NCBI RefSeq assembly: GCF_009765275.1
Contig: NZ_VOPH01000002.1
Span: forward strand, 372,001 to 436,000
Origin: Chachezhania sediminis
GTDB taxonomy: Bacteria > Pseudomonadota > Alphaproteobacteria > Rhodobacterales > Rhodobacteraceae
Direction: 5' to 3'
DNA length: 64,000 nucleotides
Part shown: positions 17,746 through 27,199 of the stretch, piece after piece
How the letters are laid out: every line of letters starts with the position of its first letter
Numbering within the stretch: the stretch's first letter is position 1
Made by a program: the position numbers and the translations under genes
The notes under the pieces: model-generated
What the model saw: only the letters and a program-made list of their open reading frames with translations
Told to the model about the DNA's origin: nothing
Database searches by the model: none

Positions 17746-18615
17746 TCAATCCGGCAGCCGGTATTCGACCAGCTGGGTCCGCAGCGGCCATCCGAAATTG
17801 TCGTCCGCCACCAGCGTTGCCCGCAGATGCCCCGCGCCGTCCCGCCAGACCGCAATGCCTTCCAGGTTGCCATGGGTGCCGGTGCCGGTGGTCAGAAGTT
17901 CCTGTTCATCCGCCAGTCCCCGCTCCGTCATGGAAAAGCGGCGTATCCGGGTGCGGAATCCCAGCGGGCCCAGGGCCCGATCCAGAAGGTAGAACCGTCC
18001 GTCCGGACCGATGTCCGCGCCGACCGGCCGGAACTTGCGGTCGGCGGGGATCGTTCCGTAATCTGCCCAGCCCGTCCCGCGGGACCAGCGATGGACCGGG
18101 ATCCGGCCCTGCGCATCCGGCGCGTTCTCGGGCAGGGTATAAAGCCGCCCCGCGGAATCAGACGCCAGCGCTTCCAGCGCGCCGTTCCCGGGCAGGTCCC
18201 GGAACCGGCCCCCGTCCGGAAGCCGCCGCGCGCGGCTGAAATCCGGCGGCAGGATCATCACCCGCGCATCGCCTTCGAAGGACATCGCGAAGCGACCGTT
18301 CGGCAGGCGGGTCAGCCCTTCGCAATCCTGTTGGGCCGGGAACAGGGCCTTCCCCTTGACGCCCCGCACCTCGGCCGTGCCGGTCAGTTCGACATCGACG
18401 ATCCGGTCGCCCGCGCGCAGGATCCGGCCGGTGAAGACCCGGCAGCGATCCGACAGGACGACGATCTGCCGACCGTCGTCCGACAGGACCAGCCCCGACA
18501 GCCCGCCAAAGCCTTCGGCCTGGCTCTTCCAGTTGAAATCCGACAGCAGATCGGCCGCGGCCAGCGGACTGGCGCAGGTCAGCGCGACCGCGCAGAGCAG
18601 GGCCTTCAGGCGCAA
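17746..18615 (-). CDS. Exported esterase-like phytase-family protein
   Basis: Secreted beta-propeller-like protein of the phytase-like esterase family (pfam13449 type), about 289 aa. It starts with a signal peptide (LRLKALLCAVALTCASPLAAA) from a TTG start at 18615, 7 bases after the mepA stop. An in-frame ATG at 18705 lies inside mepA and precedes a non-signal sequence, so I rejected it. Repeated blade-like segments GLSGLVLSDDGRQIVVLSD and PVGADIGPDGRFYLLDR support the family. The substrate is unknown. It forms an operon with mepA and the MFS gene. Confidence 0.78.
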   Translation of the reverse strand: MRLKALLCAVALTCASPLAAADLLSDFNWKSQAEGFGGLSGLVLSDDGRQIVVLSDRCRVFTGRILRAGDRIVDVELTGTAEVRGVKGKALFPAQQDCEGLTRLPNGRFAMSFEGDARVMILPPDFSRARRLPDGGRFRDLPGNGALEALASDSAGRLYTLPENAPDAQGRIPVHRWSRGTGWADYGTIPADRKFRPVGADIGPDGRFYLLDRALGPLGFRTRIRRFSMTERGLADEQELLTTGTGTHGNLEGIAVWRDGAGHLRATLVADDNFGWPLRTQLVEYRLPD

Positions 18616-18622
18616 GCCGGGA

Positions 18623-19549
18623 TCAGTTCGCGGCCAGGACGGCCGCGCATTGCGACGGCAGGTCCGACAGGACCAGTTCCCGCTTGGGCCGCGGCTTCGG
18701 CGCATTGGGATCGGGCGGCGGCGGGTTCAGGATGCTGTTCACCCAGGCCTGCGCATCGGCGCAGCCGTCGCCCGCCGGGATCGGATCCTGGTCCTGGCAG
18801 GCCTTGTCGCCCTTCGGACAGTTCAGCCGGACATGGAAATGATAGTGATGCCCGTACCACGGACGGATCTTGTGCAGGTAGGACCGGTCGCCCTTTTCGT
18901 CGTTGCACATCTTCACCTTGGCGCCCGGGAACACGAAGATCCGTGCCACCCGGGGATCCGAGGCCGCCATCTTCAGAAGCTGCCCGTGCTGGGGCGTCCA
19001 GTTCTCGTTCACATAGGCCCCGTTCGCCCGCCGCAGCGAGATGGACGAGATCGACTCGCGTTCCGCCACGGACAGGTTCAGCCGTTTCGGCGGCAGCATC
19101 CAGATGTCGGCATCCAGACCCACCTGGTGGCTGGCATGGCCGGTCAGCATCGGTCCGCCGCGGGGCTGGCTGATGTCGCCGACGTACAGCCCTTCCCAGC
19201 CCGGCAGCGTCGCAGCCCTGGCGGACAGGTCCTTCACGAACTGCACGACCTCTGGGTTGCCCCAGTTGCGGTTGCGCGACAGGCGCATTGCCTGCCAGGT
19301 CGGTCCGGTTTCGGGAAGTTGCGTACCGCCGGCCAGACAGCCCCGGGAATAGAAGCCCAGCGAATCCGGCTTCTGCGCCGACGGCGTCCGTTTCGCCCCG
19401 AACAGCTGCTTGGCGATCGGCCCGGCAGAGGCCTGTGAAACCTCGGGCAGGGGCCCGGGTTCCTCGGATGCCGTGCCGCCGCTGTCACCGCCACCGCAGG
19501 CCGCGAGGACTGCCAGCCCGATCAAGGATGCCACATGCCGCAGTTTCAT
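18623..19549 (-). CDS. mepA: Penicillin-insensitive murein endopeptidase
   Basis: Zinc endopeptidase of family M74 that cuts cross-links in peptidoglycan, 308 aa. The N-terminal signal ends in a lipobox-like LAVLAAC at residue 18, so here it is probably a lipoprotein; E. coli MepA is soluble. Zinc-ligand regions are visible in GHASHQVGLDADIW and HYHFHVRLNC. The C-terminal tail is proline-rich. Its ATG overlaps the stop of the MFS gene by 4 nt. Confidence 0.92.
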   Translation of the reverse strand: MKLRHVASLIGLAVLAACGGGDSGGTASEEPGPLPEVSQASAGPIAKQLFGAKRTPSAQKPDSLGFYSRGCLAGGTQLPETGPTWQAMRLSRNRNWGNPEVVQFVKDLSARAATLPGWEGLYVGDISQPRGGPMLTGHASHQVGLDADIWMLPPKRLNLSVAERESISSISLRRANGAYVNENWTPQHGQLLKMAASDPRVARIFVFPGAKVKMCNDEKGDRSYLHKIRPWYGHHYHFHVRLNCPKGDKACQDQDPIPAGDGCADAQAWVNSILNPPPPDPNAPKPRPKRELVLSDLPSQCAAVLAAN

Positions 19550-20934
19550 TCGTACCGGTCTCCCTCTGCCTTCACGAAGCATAGCAGAACCAGCCCGATC
19601 GCAAAGAGGGCGAGAAGCGGAAGTGCGCCCAGCCGCTGAGAGCCGGACAGGTCGGTCGCAATCGCGATGGTCGCGGGCGCGATGAAGGTGGTGGCCTTGC
19701 CGGACAGGGCATAAAGGCCGAAAGCTTCCGTCATGCGTTTCGGATTGCCCTGGCGGGTCAGCATGTTGCGGCTGGCCGACTGCAGCACCCCGCCGGCGGC
19801 ACCGATCAGGATGCCGGCCACGAAGAACAGCTGCGTCGGCAGCGACGATCCTTCGGGAACGTCGAACCACAGGACCGAGGTCGGCGAAAGCGACACGATC
19901 AGCCCCACCGTGGCCACCAGGATGACGCAGTTCACGGCGATGACGGGCTTCGGTCCGAAGGCCCGGTCGGCATAGCCCCCCAGCCAGGTGAACAGCGCGC
20001 CGCTGATCGCCCCGATGATGCCGAATATGCCGACCTGCAGGATGGTCCAGTTCAACACTCCCAGCGCATAGATGCCGCCAAAGGTATAAAGCCCGTTCAG
20101 CGCGTCGCGATAGAACATGGACGATCCCAGGAACGACAGAAGCGAGGGATGCCGGGGCAGGGTCCCGATGGTCCGGATCAAGGCGTCGATCCCCGACAGC
20201 GGCCCGCCCGCAGACGGCGCCGGCGTTTCCTTCACCCACAGGACGAAGGGGATCATGAAGATGGCGTACCAGATCGCGACCAGCGGTCCCACGATCCGCG
20301 TATCCTCGCCCGTGGCGGGGTTCAGACCCAGGGCCGGGTTCAGGCCCAGCAGGGTCTTGCCGTTGTCGCCGGCCTGGAAAAAGATCAGCATGATCGCCAG
20401 CGCCAGAACGCCCCCGACATAGCCAAAGCCCCAGCCGGTGCCGGAAATGCGGCCCAGTTCCTCCCTGGGTCCCAGGCTTGGCAGGTAGGAATTGGTGAAG
20501 ATCGTGGTGAATTCCATCCCGATCAGGCCCAGCCCGAAGAAGGCCAGTACCATCGGCACGTTGAAATGGTCGGGCGCCGCGTACCAGCAGCCGAAGGCGC
20601 CGACGACATAGGCTGCGGAAAAGGCCCAGACCCAGGGCAGCCGCCGGCCGGCGTTGTCCGCCACCGCGCCCAGCGTCGGCGCCATCACCGCGATCAGGAT
20701 GCCGGTGACGGTGAGGCCATAGCCCCACATCGCCTGCGCCTGCGCGGCGGCCGCGTGGGGGTCCATGCCGCCCGCGACATAGGCCGCGGCTGCGGTCTTG
20801 GCGAAATAGGGGCCAAAGATGAAGGTCAGCATCAGCGTGGCATAGGGCTGGCTGGCCCAGTCGAAGAAGTACCAGCCCCAGATCCGCTTCTTCAGCGGGA
20901 CCGCCTCCTCGTAGGTGCCCGAAATGCCTGCCAT
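19546..20934 (-). CDS. MFS transporter, UMF1 (Atg22-like) family
   Basis: Twelve-helix major facilitator of 462 aa. The opening KKRIWGWYFFDWASQPYATLMLTFIFGPYFA is typical of the UMF1/Atg22 family, whose fungal member exports amino acids from the vacuole; bacterial substrates are unsettled. Inner-membrane location. It is the first gene of a three-gene run with mepA and the esterase-like protein, all on the minus strand. It is divergent from yggT with a 153-bp gap. Confidence 0.88.
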   Translation of the reverse strand: MAGISGTYEEAVPLKKRIWGWYFFDWASQPYATLMLTFIFGPYFAKTAAAAYVAGGMDPHAAAAQAQAMWGYGLTVTGILIAVMAPTLGAVADNAGRRLPWVWAFSAAYVVGAFGCWYAAPDHFNVPMVLAFFGLGLIGMEFTTIFTNSYLPSLGPREELGRISGTGWGFGYVGGVLALAIMLIFFQAGDNGKTLLGLNPALGLNPATGEDTRIVGPLVAIWYAIFMIPFVLWVKETPAPSAGGPLSGIDALIRTIGTLPRHPSLLSFLGSSMFYRDALNGLYTFGGIYALGVLNWTILQVGIFGIIGAISGALFTWLGGYADRAFGPKPVIAVNCVILVATVGLIVSLSPTSVLWFDVPEGSSLPTQLFFVAGILIGAAGGVLQSASRNMLTRQGNPKRMTEAFGLYALSGKATTFIAPATIAIATDLSGSQRLGALPLLALFAIGLVLLCFVKAEGDRYE

Positions 20935-21087
20935 GCCGCCCCCTGATCGTTGCGGCGGATAAGAGACTGGAAAGCTCCTTGTGGCAAGGAAATGAAGGGC
21001 GAATATTCGCGGCCCTGCGACGCAGCGCGGACTTGCCCTGCGCCCGGCCGCAGCCTAAGTCGGACTGGCACGAAAAAGGAACCATGC

Positions 21088-21375
21088 ATGGTCTCGCTGA
21101 TCCAGATCCTCCTCCTGATCCTTCAGGTGGCGCAATTCTTCATCATCGCCCATGTCGTGATGAGCTGGCTGATCAACTTCAACATCCTGAATGTCCGTCA
21201 GCAGCTTGTCGGCCAGATCTGGTACGGCCTGAACCGGTTGCTTGAACCGGTCTACGGCCCGATCCGCCGGATCCTGCCGGCGATGGGCGGCCTGGACCTG
21301 GCGCCGCTGGTGGCACTTCTGGCCATCTATGCCCTGCGCATCGTCATCGTGAACAACGCCGGCTACCTGATGTAG
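21088..21375 (+). CDS. YggT family membrane protein
   Basis: Small inner-membrane protein of 95 aa with two hydrophobic segments, at about residues 3-28 and 66-88. Between them is the family signature VRQQLVGQIWYGLNRLLEPVYGPIRRILP. The function is unknown; family members have been linked to osmotic tolerance and cell envelope processes. The start at MVSLIQILL fits family length. The TAG stop lies in the first bases of a GTGCGTGG-type repeat. Confidence 0.9.
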   Translation: MVSLIQILLLILQVAQFFIIAHVVMSWLINFNILNVRQQLVGQIWYGLNRLLEPVYGPIRRILPAMGGLDLAPLVALLAIYALRIVIVNNAGYLM

Positions 21376-21396
21376 GGTGCGGGGTCTCCACGCACA
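21372..21396. repeat. GTGCGTGG palindromic repeat, copy 3
   Basis: A degenerate copy (GTAGGGTGCGGGG, then TCT, then CCACGCAC) that overlaps the yggT stop codon. Confidence 0.7.
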
Positions 21397-21753
21397 TTTC
21401 CCGCCGACGACCTCGCCCCACGACGCTTGGCACCCGCGCGCCCTGCGGCTACATCGCCCCGTGGGCCCGACGCGTCATGGCGACCCCGTCTTCGCGCCGG
21501 CCCACCCGCCCGCCCCGTCCCGAAGCCGGGCCCGCGCCCCGGTTTCCGAACCCGACGGCGATACCGCGCACAAAGCCCCCACTTCTTTGATCTTCAAATA
21601 CCTCAGGGGGAGTCCGCACCGTAAGGGGCGGACGGGGGACAGCGTCCCCCGTCCATCGGGACGAACCATGTCGTGTCCCGCAGACTCTTGTTCACCGAAT
21701 CCCAGTATGAGACTGTCTCGCTGCAGAGCAGTTAACAGCCCGGACCTAGCCTC
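21376..21753. other. Gene-free gap between yggT and recQ
   Basis: It holds most of one GTGCGTGG repeat at its left end and a structured element at 21582-21653. The last 100 bp, an AT-richer stretch with TTGTTC and TATGAG, are the likely recQ promoter region. I saw no LexA-type box and no small gene. Confidence 0.5.
21582..21653 (-). repeat. Structured interspersed element, copy 3
   Basis: Reverse orientation: conserved tail (CTTCTTTGATCTTCAAATAC as read on +), variable hairpin with arms GTCCGC/GCGGAC, then a GGGGGAC/GTCCCCC hairpin. Here both hairpins differ from the other copies yet remain self-complementary. Confidence 0.78.
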
Positions 21754-23796
21754 ATGACCACCCCAACCCCGCTTCTGCGGGACGTCTTCGGATTCGACGC
21801 CTTCCGCCCCGGGCAGGAAGAAATCGTGGAGGCCGTGGCCAGGGGCGACAACGTGCTGGCCATCATGCCCACAGGCGGGGGCAAGTCGCTCTGCTTCCAG
21901 TTGCCGGCGCTGATGCGTCAGGGGGTGACCGTCGTCGTCTCTCCCCTGATTGCCCTGATGCGCGACCAGGTCCGCGCCTTGAAGGAGGCCGGGGTCGCCG
22001 CTGGCGCGCTCACCTCCGGCAACACGGACGAGGAAACGGCCCAGGTCCACGACCAGCTGGCCCAGGGCACGCTGAAGCTTCTGTACCTGGCCCCTGAACG
22101 GCTGGCCTCGGTCTCGGCCATGGACATGCTGCGCCGGATCGACGTGGGCCTGATCGCCGTGGACGAGGCACATTGCGTCAGCCAGTGGGGTCACGACTTC
22201 CGGCCCGATTACCTGCGGATCGGCGACCTGCGGGCCATGCTCGACGTGCCGGTCGCGGCTTTCACCGCCACGGCAGACGCCGAAACGCGCGAGGAAATCG
22301 TTCAGAAACTGTTCGCGGGCCAGACGCCCACGACCTTCCTGCGCGGCTTCGACCGGCCCAACATCCATCTGGCCTTCGCCGCCAAGGACAATCCCCGCCG
22401 CCAGATCCTGGCCTTCGCCGGCGCGCGGAAAGGGCGGTCGGGGATCGTCTACTGCTCGACCCGGGCCAAGACTGAAAGCCTGGCCGACGCGCTGTCGCGG
22501 GACGGGCACAACGCCTGTTTCTACCACGGCGGCATGGATGCCGAGGATCGCCGCGCCGTCGAGACCCGTTTCGCGCGCGAGGACGGTCTGATCGTCGCCG
22601 CCACCGTCGCCTTCGGCATGGGGGTCGACAAGCCCGACATTCGCTGGGTCGCGCATGCCGACCTGCCGAAATCGATCGAATCCTACTACCAGGAAATCGG
22701 CCGTGCGGGCCGAGACGGGGCGCCGGCCGAGACGCTGACGCTTTATGGTCCCGACGACATCCGCCTGCGCCGCACACAGATCGACGAAAGCCCCGCCCCG
22801 CCGGAACGGCGCGAGGCCGATCATGGCCGGCTGAACGCCATGCTGGGCCTGGCCGAGGCGCTGGGCTGCCGGCGGCAGGATCTGCTGGCCTATTTCGGCG
22901 AAGAATCCGACCCATGCGGCTATTGCGACCACTGCGACCGCCCGCCGGAACTGTTCGACGGCACCACCCCGGTGCGCAAGGCGCTGTCGGCGATCCTGCG
23001 GACCGAGGAATGGTTCGGCGCCGGGCACCTGATCGACATCCTGCTGGGTGCGGACACGGAAAAGATCCGCGCCCGCGGCCATGACCGGTTGCCGACCTAC
23101 GGGGTGGGCACCGAACTCGACAAGCGCGAATGGCAGGCCGTGTTCCGCCAGATGATGGGCCGCGACCTGATCCGGCCGGACCCGACCCGCCACGGCGCGC
23201 TGAAGATGACCGAGGCCGCCCGCCCGATCCTGCGGGGCGAGGCGGAGATCCAGTTGAGGAAGGACGCGGTGAAAGCCGCCTCGGCCGCGCGGGCCGAAGC
23301 CAAGGCGCTGGTGTCGGAGGAGGACGCGCCGCTTCTGGCCGCGCTGAAGGCGAAACGCCGGTCGCTGGCCGAACAGCAGTCGGTCCCAGCCTATGTCATC
23401 TTCCCCGACAAGACCCTGATCGAGATGGCCGAACGCCGCCCCGCCAACCTGGATCAGATGGCCCGCGTGGGCGGTGTCGGCGCCAAGAAGCTGGACAGCT
23501 ATGGCGCCATCTTCCTGAAGGTCATCAACGGCGCGGCCGAGGAGGCCCATCCCGCCCGCCGCAAGGCCGCGGCCAACGGCTCGGGCGATGTCTATGACGC
23601 GCTTTGCGCCGCGCAGGCCCGCCTGTCCCGGGGCGAGGACGGGATCGGCAAACCCCTTTCCTGTTCCGCCACGCTTCTGGCCAAGGTGGCAGAGGTGCGC
23701 CCCGACAGCGAGGTCGCGATGGAACGGCTGCTGGGCGAACGCCGGGCCGAACGCTTTGGCGCGGCCTTTCTGGACGTCCTGCGCACGGCCGGATAG
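21754..23796 (+). CDS. recQ: ATP-dependent DNA helicase RecQ
   Basis: 3'-5' helicase of recombination and repair, 680 aa, cytosolic. Motif I is IMPTGGGKSLCFQLPA near residue 35 and motif II is VDEAHCVSQWGHDFRPDY. The arginine-finger region ESYYQEIGRAGRDGAPAE closes the helicase core. The RQC zinc site has CGYCDHC. One HRDC domain (about residues 520-600) contains IFPDKTLIEMAERRP, and a weaker HRDC-like tail follows. The length is slightly above E. coli RecQ (about 610 aa) because of that tail. Confidence 0.95.
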   Translation: MTTPTPLLRDVFGFDAFRPGQEEIVEAVARGDNVLAIMPTGGGKSLCFQLPALMRQGVTVVVSPLIALMRDQVRALKEAGVAAGALTSGNTDEETAQVHDQLAQGTLKLLYLAPERLASVSAMDMLRRIDVGLIAVDEAHCVSQWGHDFRPDYLRIGDLRAMLDVPVAAFTATADAETREEIVQKLFAGQTPTTFLRGFDRPNIHLAFAAKDNPRRQILAFAGARKGRSGIVYCSTRAKTESLADALSRDGHNACFYHGGMDAEDRRAVETRFAREDGLIVAATVAFGMGVDKPDIRWVAHADLPKSIESYYQEIGRAGRDGAPAETLTLYGPDDIRLRRTQIDESPAPPERREADHGRLNAMLGLAEALGCRRQDLLAYFGEESDPCGYCDHCDRPPELFDGTTPVRKALSAILRTEEWFGAGHLIDILLGADTEKIRARGHDRLPTYGVGTELDKREWQAVFRQMMGRDLIRPDPTRHGALKMTEAARPILRGEAEIQLRKDAVKAASAARAEAKALVSEEDAPLLAALKAKRRSLAEQQSVPAYVIFPDKTLIEMAERRPANLDQMARVGGVGAKKLDSYGAIFLKVINGAAEEAHPARRKAAANGSGDVYDALCAAQARLSRGEDGIGKPLSCSATLLAKVAEVRPDSEVAMERLLGERRAERFGAAFLDVLRTAG

Positions 23797-23826
23797 ACCG
23801 GCGGGCGATGAAGTGAAGGTGCCTGA

Positions 23827-24615
23827 ATGCTGATCGTGATTTCACCGGCCAAGCGGCTGGACTGGGCCGAACGCGACATGGACATGACCGCGCCGGCCTT
23901 CCCGGACGATGCCGCGCGTCTGGCCAAGACCATGCGCAACCTTCCTCTGGGCGATCTGAAGGGGCTGATGAATCTGTCGGACGACCTGGCGCGGCTGAAC
24001 CGCGACCGGTTCCAGGCCTTCGAGGACGCCCCCAGGCCAGAGATCACCCGCCCTGCCGTGCTGGCCTTTGCCGGCGACACCTACCAGGGGCTGGACGCCG
24101 CGACGCTGGAGCCCGAGGCGATGGATTGGGCACAGGATCACCTGCGGATCCTGTCGGGGCTTTACGGGTTGCTGCGCCCGCTGGACGGGATCCAGCCCTA
24201 TCGCCTGGAAATGGGCAGCCGGTTAAAGACACGGCGCGGTGCGTCGCTGTACGACTACTGGCGCGACCAGCTGTCCAGGGCATTGAACGACCAGGCCGAA
24301 AGCCTTGGCACCGATACCCTGCTGAACTGCGCCAGCCAGGAATACTTTGGCGCGGTGCCGCTGAAGGCGCTGAAGCTGAAGGTGATCACGCCCCAGTTCC
24401 TGGAAGAAAAGGACGGCAAGGCCAAGATCGTCAGCTTCTTCGCCAAGCGCGCGCGGGGCGCGATGGCGCGCTTTGCCATCCGGAACCGCCTGACCGATCC
24501 GGCACAGATCACCGGCTTCGATCTGGACGGGTACACCTATCGCCCCGACCTGTCGCAGCCGGACCGGCCGACCTTCACCCGGCCCTATGCCGGACCGGCC
24601 GGCAAGAAAGGCTGA
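23827..24615 (+). CDS. yaaA: Peroxide stress protein YaaA
   Basis: DUF328-family cytosolic protein of 262 aa that in E. coli limits free iron and DNA damage under peroxide stress. It opens MLIVISPAKRLDW and contains the family blocks GDTYQGLDA, ILSGLYGLLRPLDGIQPYRLEMG and LLNCASQEYF. It follows recQ by 30 bp on the same strand, so co-transcription of two DNA-protection genes is likely. It is convergent with the second hybrid kinase. Confidence 0.93.
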   Translation: MLIVISPAKRLDWAERDMDMTAPAFPDDAARLAKTMRNLPLGDLKGLMNLSDDLARLNRDRFQAFEDAPRPEITRPAVLAFAGDTYQGLDAATLEPEAMDWAQDHLRILSGLYGLLRPLDGIQPYRLEMGSRLKTRRGASLYDYWRDQLSRALNDQAESLGTDTLLNCASQEYFGAVPLKALKLKVITPQFLEEKDGKAKIVSFFAKRARGAMARFAIRNRLTDPAQITGFDLDGYTYRPDLSQPDRPTFTRPYAGPAGKKG

Positions 24616-24703
24616 TCGCGGGGCAGGTTTCGGGCAGCGATCGGACCGCCGCCCGACACGTCATGGCCAAATGGCCAAAATCCCGGATCGAACGAAGCCC
24701 GGG

Positions 24704-27028
24704 CTAGAGCGCAGCGCGGGCTTTCGGGGTGCGCGGTTCGAATGCGGCAATTGGGGCCCGGGCGTCGGCAGGGCAGGAGCCCGCGATCCGGTCCAGGATC
24801 TGGGCCTTGCGCAGCGGTTTCGTCAGGTACTCGTCCAGCCCGGCATCCAGGATCGACCGGGCGTCGCCTTCCATCGCGTGGGCGGTTACCGCCACGATGG
24901 GCACATGGGCGCCGGTGCCGGCCTGCGCCTCCAGCGCGCGGATGCGGCAGGTCGCTTCCTTCCCGTCCATGCCGGGCATCGAGATGTCCATGAACACGAT
25001 ATCCGGCGCGAAGCTTGCGAATTTCTCCACCGCTTCGGCACCGTTGCCGGCGAATGTCAGTTCGATATCCAGGTCCTTCACCATCTTCTCGAACAGAAGC
25101 TGGTTGGTGCGGTTGTCCTCGGCCGCCAGGACCCGCATCCGGCGGGCCAGCGGCGGCACAGGGGCCGGCCGCGACGGGCTGTCACAGCCGTCGCCGAAGA
25201 TCGGCGGCCCGTTCGTGGCGCAGGCCTGTCGCCGCATCTGGATGCAGGGCGTGCCGCCCGGGCGCAGCAGCGCCGCCGGGCAATCCGCGCAGGGCGCGTT
25301 CACCTCTTGCGCGGCCTCGATCGAAAGCACCTGCAACAGGTCCCGGCGCGAGACCGGTTTCTGCAGCACGGCCTGCACGCAGTTGCGGCCCGGCTGGTCC
25401 TTGTCGAAATGCGGGTTCGAACTCATCATCACGAAGGGCGTGTTGTCCCAGCCTTCGGCCCGCATCGTTTCGGCCAGGACGACGCCGTCCATCCCGGGCA
25501 TGTGGTGGTCCGACAGGACGATGTCGACGCTTTCGTCCATCTGCGCCAGCGCCTCGTGCCCCGAGGCGCAGCTGGTCACGCGCACGCCCAGCTGGGCCAG
25601 CCGCCGTTCCAGGATCTGGCGGTTCACCGGCATGTCGTCGACGATCATCGCATGTTTCAGGCGCTGCGGCAGGCTGGCGGGGTCGGCCTCGACCGCCGAG
25701 GCGACGGGCAGCGTGACATGGAAACCGAAGCACGATCCCTGGCCTTCGGTGCTTTCGACCCAGGGCGTCCCGCCCATCATGTCGATCAGGCGGTGCGTGA
25801 TGGCCAGGCCCAGGCCGGTGCCCTCGAACTGGCGGTTCATCTCGCTTTCGACCTGGTTGAACTCGCCGAAGATGTGTTCGATCTGGTCGGCGGGGATGCC
25901 GATGCCGGTATCCTCGACCGCGATGTGGATCGTGCAGGTCCGGTTGTCGTTCCGGCCGGTCACGCGGATCACGACATGGCCTTTCTCGGTGAACTTCACG
26001 GCATTGCCGGCCAGATTGGTCAGGATCTGCCGGATGCGTCCGGGATCGCCCACCAGCCGTGTCGGCAGGAAGATGTCGTAATCCACCAGAAGCCGGATGT
26101 CCTTGTCCCGGACCGAGGGCTGAAGGAGCATCGCCACATCGTGGATCGACCGTTCCAGGTCGAAGGGTTCGGGATGCAGTTGCAGCTTGTCCGCCTCGAT
26201 CTTGGAATAGTCGAGCACGTCGTTGATGATGACCAGCAGCGCCTCGCCGGAATTGCGGATGGTTTCCGCATAAAGGCGCTGATCCTCGGTCAGGGTGGTT
26301 TCGGCCAGTAGCTCCGCCATGCCGACGACGCCGTTCATCGGCGTCCGGATCTCGTGGCTCATGTTCGCCAGGAACGCGGACTTCGCGCGGTTCGCGGCCT
26401 CTGCCCGATAGCGGGCGGCCTTCAGCTCCTCCTCGTACCGGACGGTATCGGTGATGTTCAGCGAGGTCACGACCCGGTCGCCATCGTATCCCGGCTGTTC
26501 CAGCACCCGGAAATAGGTGTCGTCCCACAGCCGCAGCACCAGCGGGGGCGGCTTGGGATCGTGGCGCCGGGCCAGCATCATGCCAAGCCATTCGACGGCC
26601 GTCATTGGGTCGGGATTGACGATGCCCTCATCGATAAGGATTTCGGCGATGCGACCGTACGAGATGCCGGGCTTCACCTCCTCTATCCCTTCGAAGGCAG
26701 CAAGATAGGCGGCATTCGCCCCGATCAGCAGCCCGTCTGAATTGAAGAAGGCGAATCCGTCCCGAATCGTCTGGATCGAATGCCAGAGGCGCCGTTCCGC
26801 CAGCTCCACCTTCTCGTTCGCGACGTCCAGATCGGTCCGGAACTTCAGGTTCTCGTCGCGGACATGGGCGACTTCGGCCCGTGTTTCGTCGATGCGGCGC
26901 GACAGGTTCAGCGCGTGTTTGCTCAGCTTCTCGTTCGCCGCGCGCAGTTCGGTCTGCTTCAACTCCAGCAGCCGCTCGGCAGCCAGGCGTGCGCGCCGTT
27001 CCTCCGCAAGTTTGTCGGCAAGGGTCAT
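24704..27028 (-). CDS. Cytosolic hybrid histidine kinase with two receivers and a Cys-rich linker
   Basis: Sensor kinase of 774 aa with no membrane segment. In order: a coiled coil (about residues 5-85), a PAS-like domain (about 85-200), HisKA with H225 in [11 protein letters not shown], an HATPase (NAVKFTEKG, DTGIGIPAD, GTGLGLAI), receiver 1 with D507 in VLSDHHMPGMDG, a linker, and receiver 2 with D681 in VFMDISMPGMDG. The linker has five cysteines (580, 583, 595, 603, 615) in about 36 residues, spaced C-x2-C-x11-C-x7-C-x11-C. No Hpt or separate regulator is nearby. The input signal is unknown. It is divergent from the alpha-2-macroglobulin gene. Confidence 0.92.
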   Translation of the reverse strand: MTLADKLAEERRARLAAERLLELKQTELRAANEKLSKHALNLSRRIDETRAEVAHVRDENLKFRTDLDVANEKVELAERRLWHSIQTIRDGFAFFNSDGLLIGANAAYLAAFEGIEEVKPGISYGRIAEILIDEGIVNPDPMTAVEWLGMMLARRHDPKPPPLVLRLWDDTYFRVLEQPGYDGDRVVTSLNITDTVRYEEELKAARYRAEAANRAKSAFLANMSHEIRTPMNGVVGMAELLAETTLTEDQRLYAETIRNSGEALLVIINDVLDYSKIEADKLQLHPEPFDLERSIHDVAMLLQPSVRDKDIRLLVDYDIFLPTRLVGDPGRIRQILTNLAGNAVKFTEKGHVVIRVTGRNDNRTCTIHIAVEDTGIGIPADQIEHIFGEFNQVESEMNRQFEGTGLGLAITHRLIDMMGGTPWVESTEGQGSCFGFHVTLPVASAVEADPASLPQRLKHAMIVDDMPVNRQILERRLAQLGVRVTSCASGHEALAQMDESVDIVLSDHHMPGMDGVVLAETMRAEGWDNTPFVMMSSNPHFDKDQPGRNCVQAVLQKPVSRRDLLQVLSIEAAQEVNAPCADCPAALLRPGGTPCIQMRRQACATNGPPIFGDGCDSPSRPAPVPPLARRMRVLAAEDNRTNQLLFEKMVKDLDIELTFAGNGAEAVEKFASFAPDIVFMDISMPGMDGKEATCRIRALEAQAGTGAHVPIVAVTAHAMEGDARSILDAGLDEYLTKPLRKAQILDRIAGSCPADARAPIAAFEPRTPKARAAL

Positions 27029-27199
27029 GTGCCGTACGTCCGCTGCCTGCCGGTTTCAGTGTTCCGGAACCACCTTGAAGTCCGGCGGTGAAAAAGGACT
27101 TAAAGATGGTATTGTACGAGTCGGATCCCATGGGTGCCGTTCCGGTCCCATGCCCGCAGACGCCGCACGCGCGGCAGCAACGGACGCTGGGAGGCAGCC

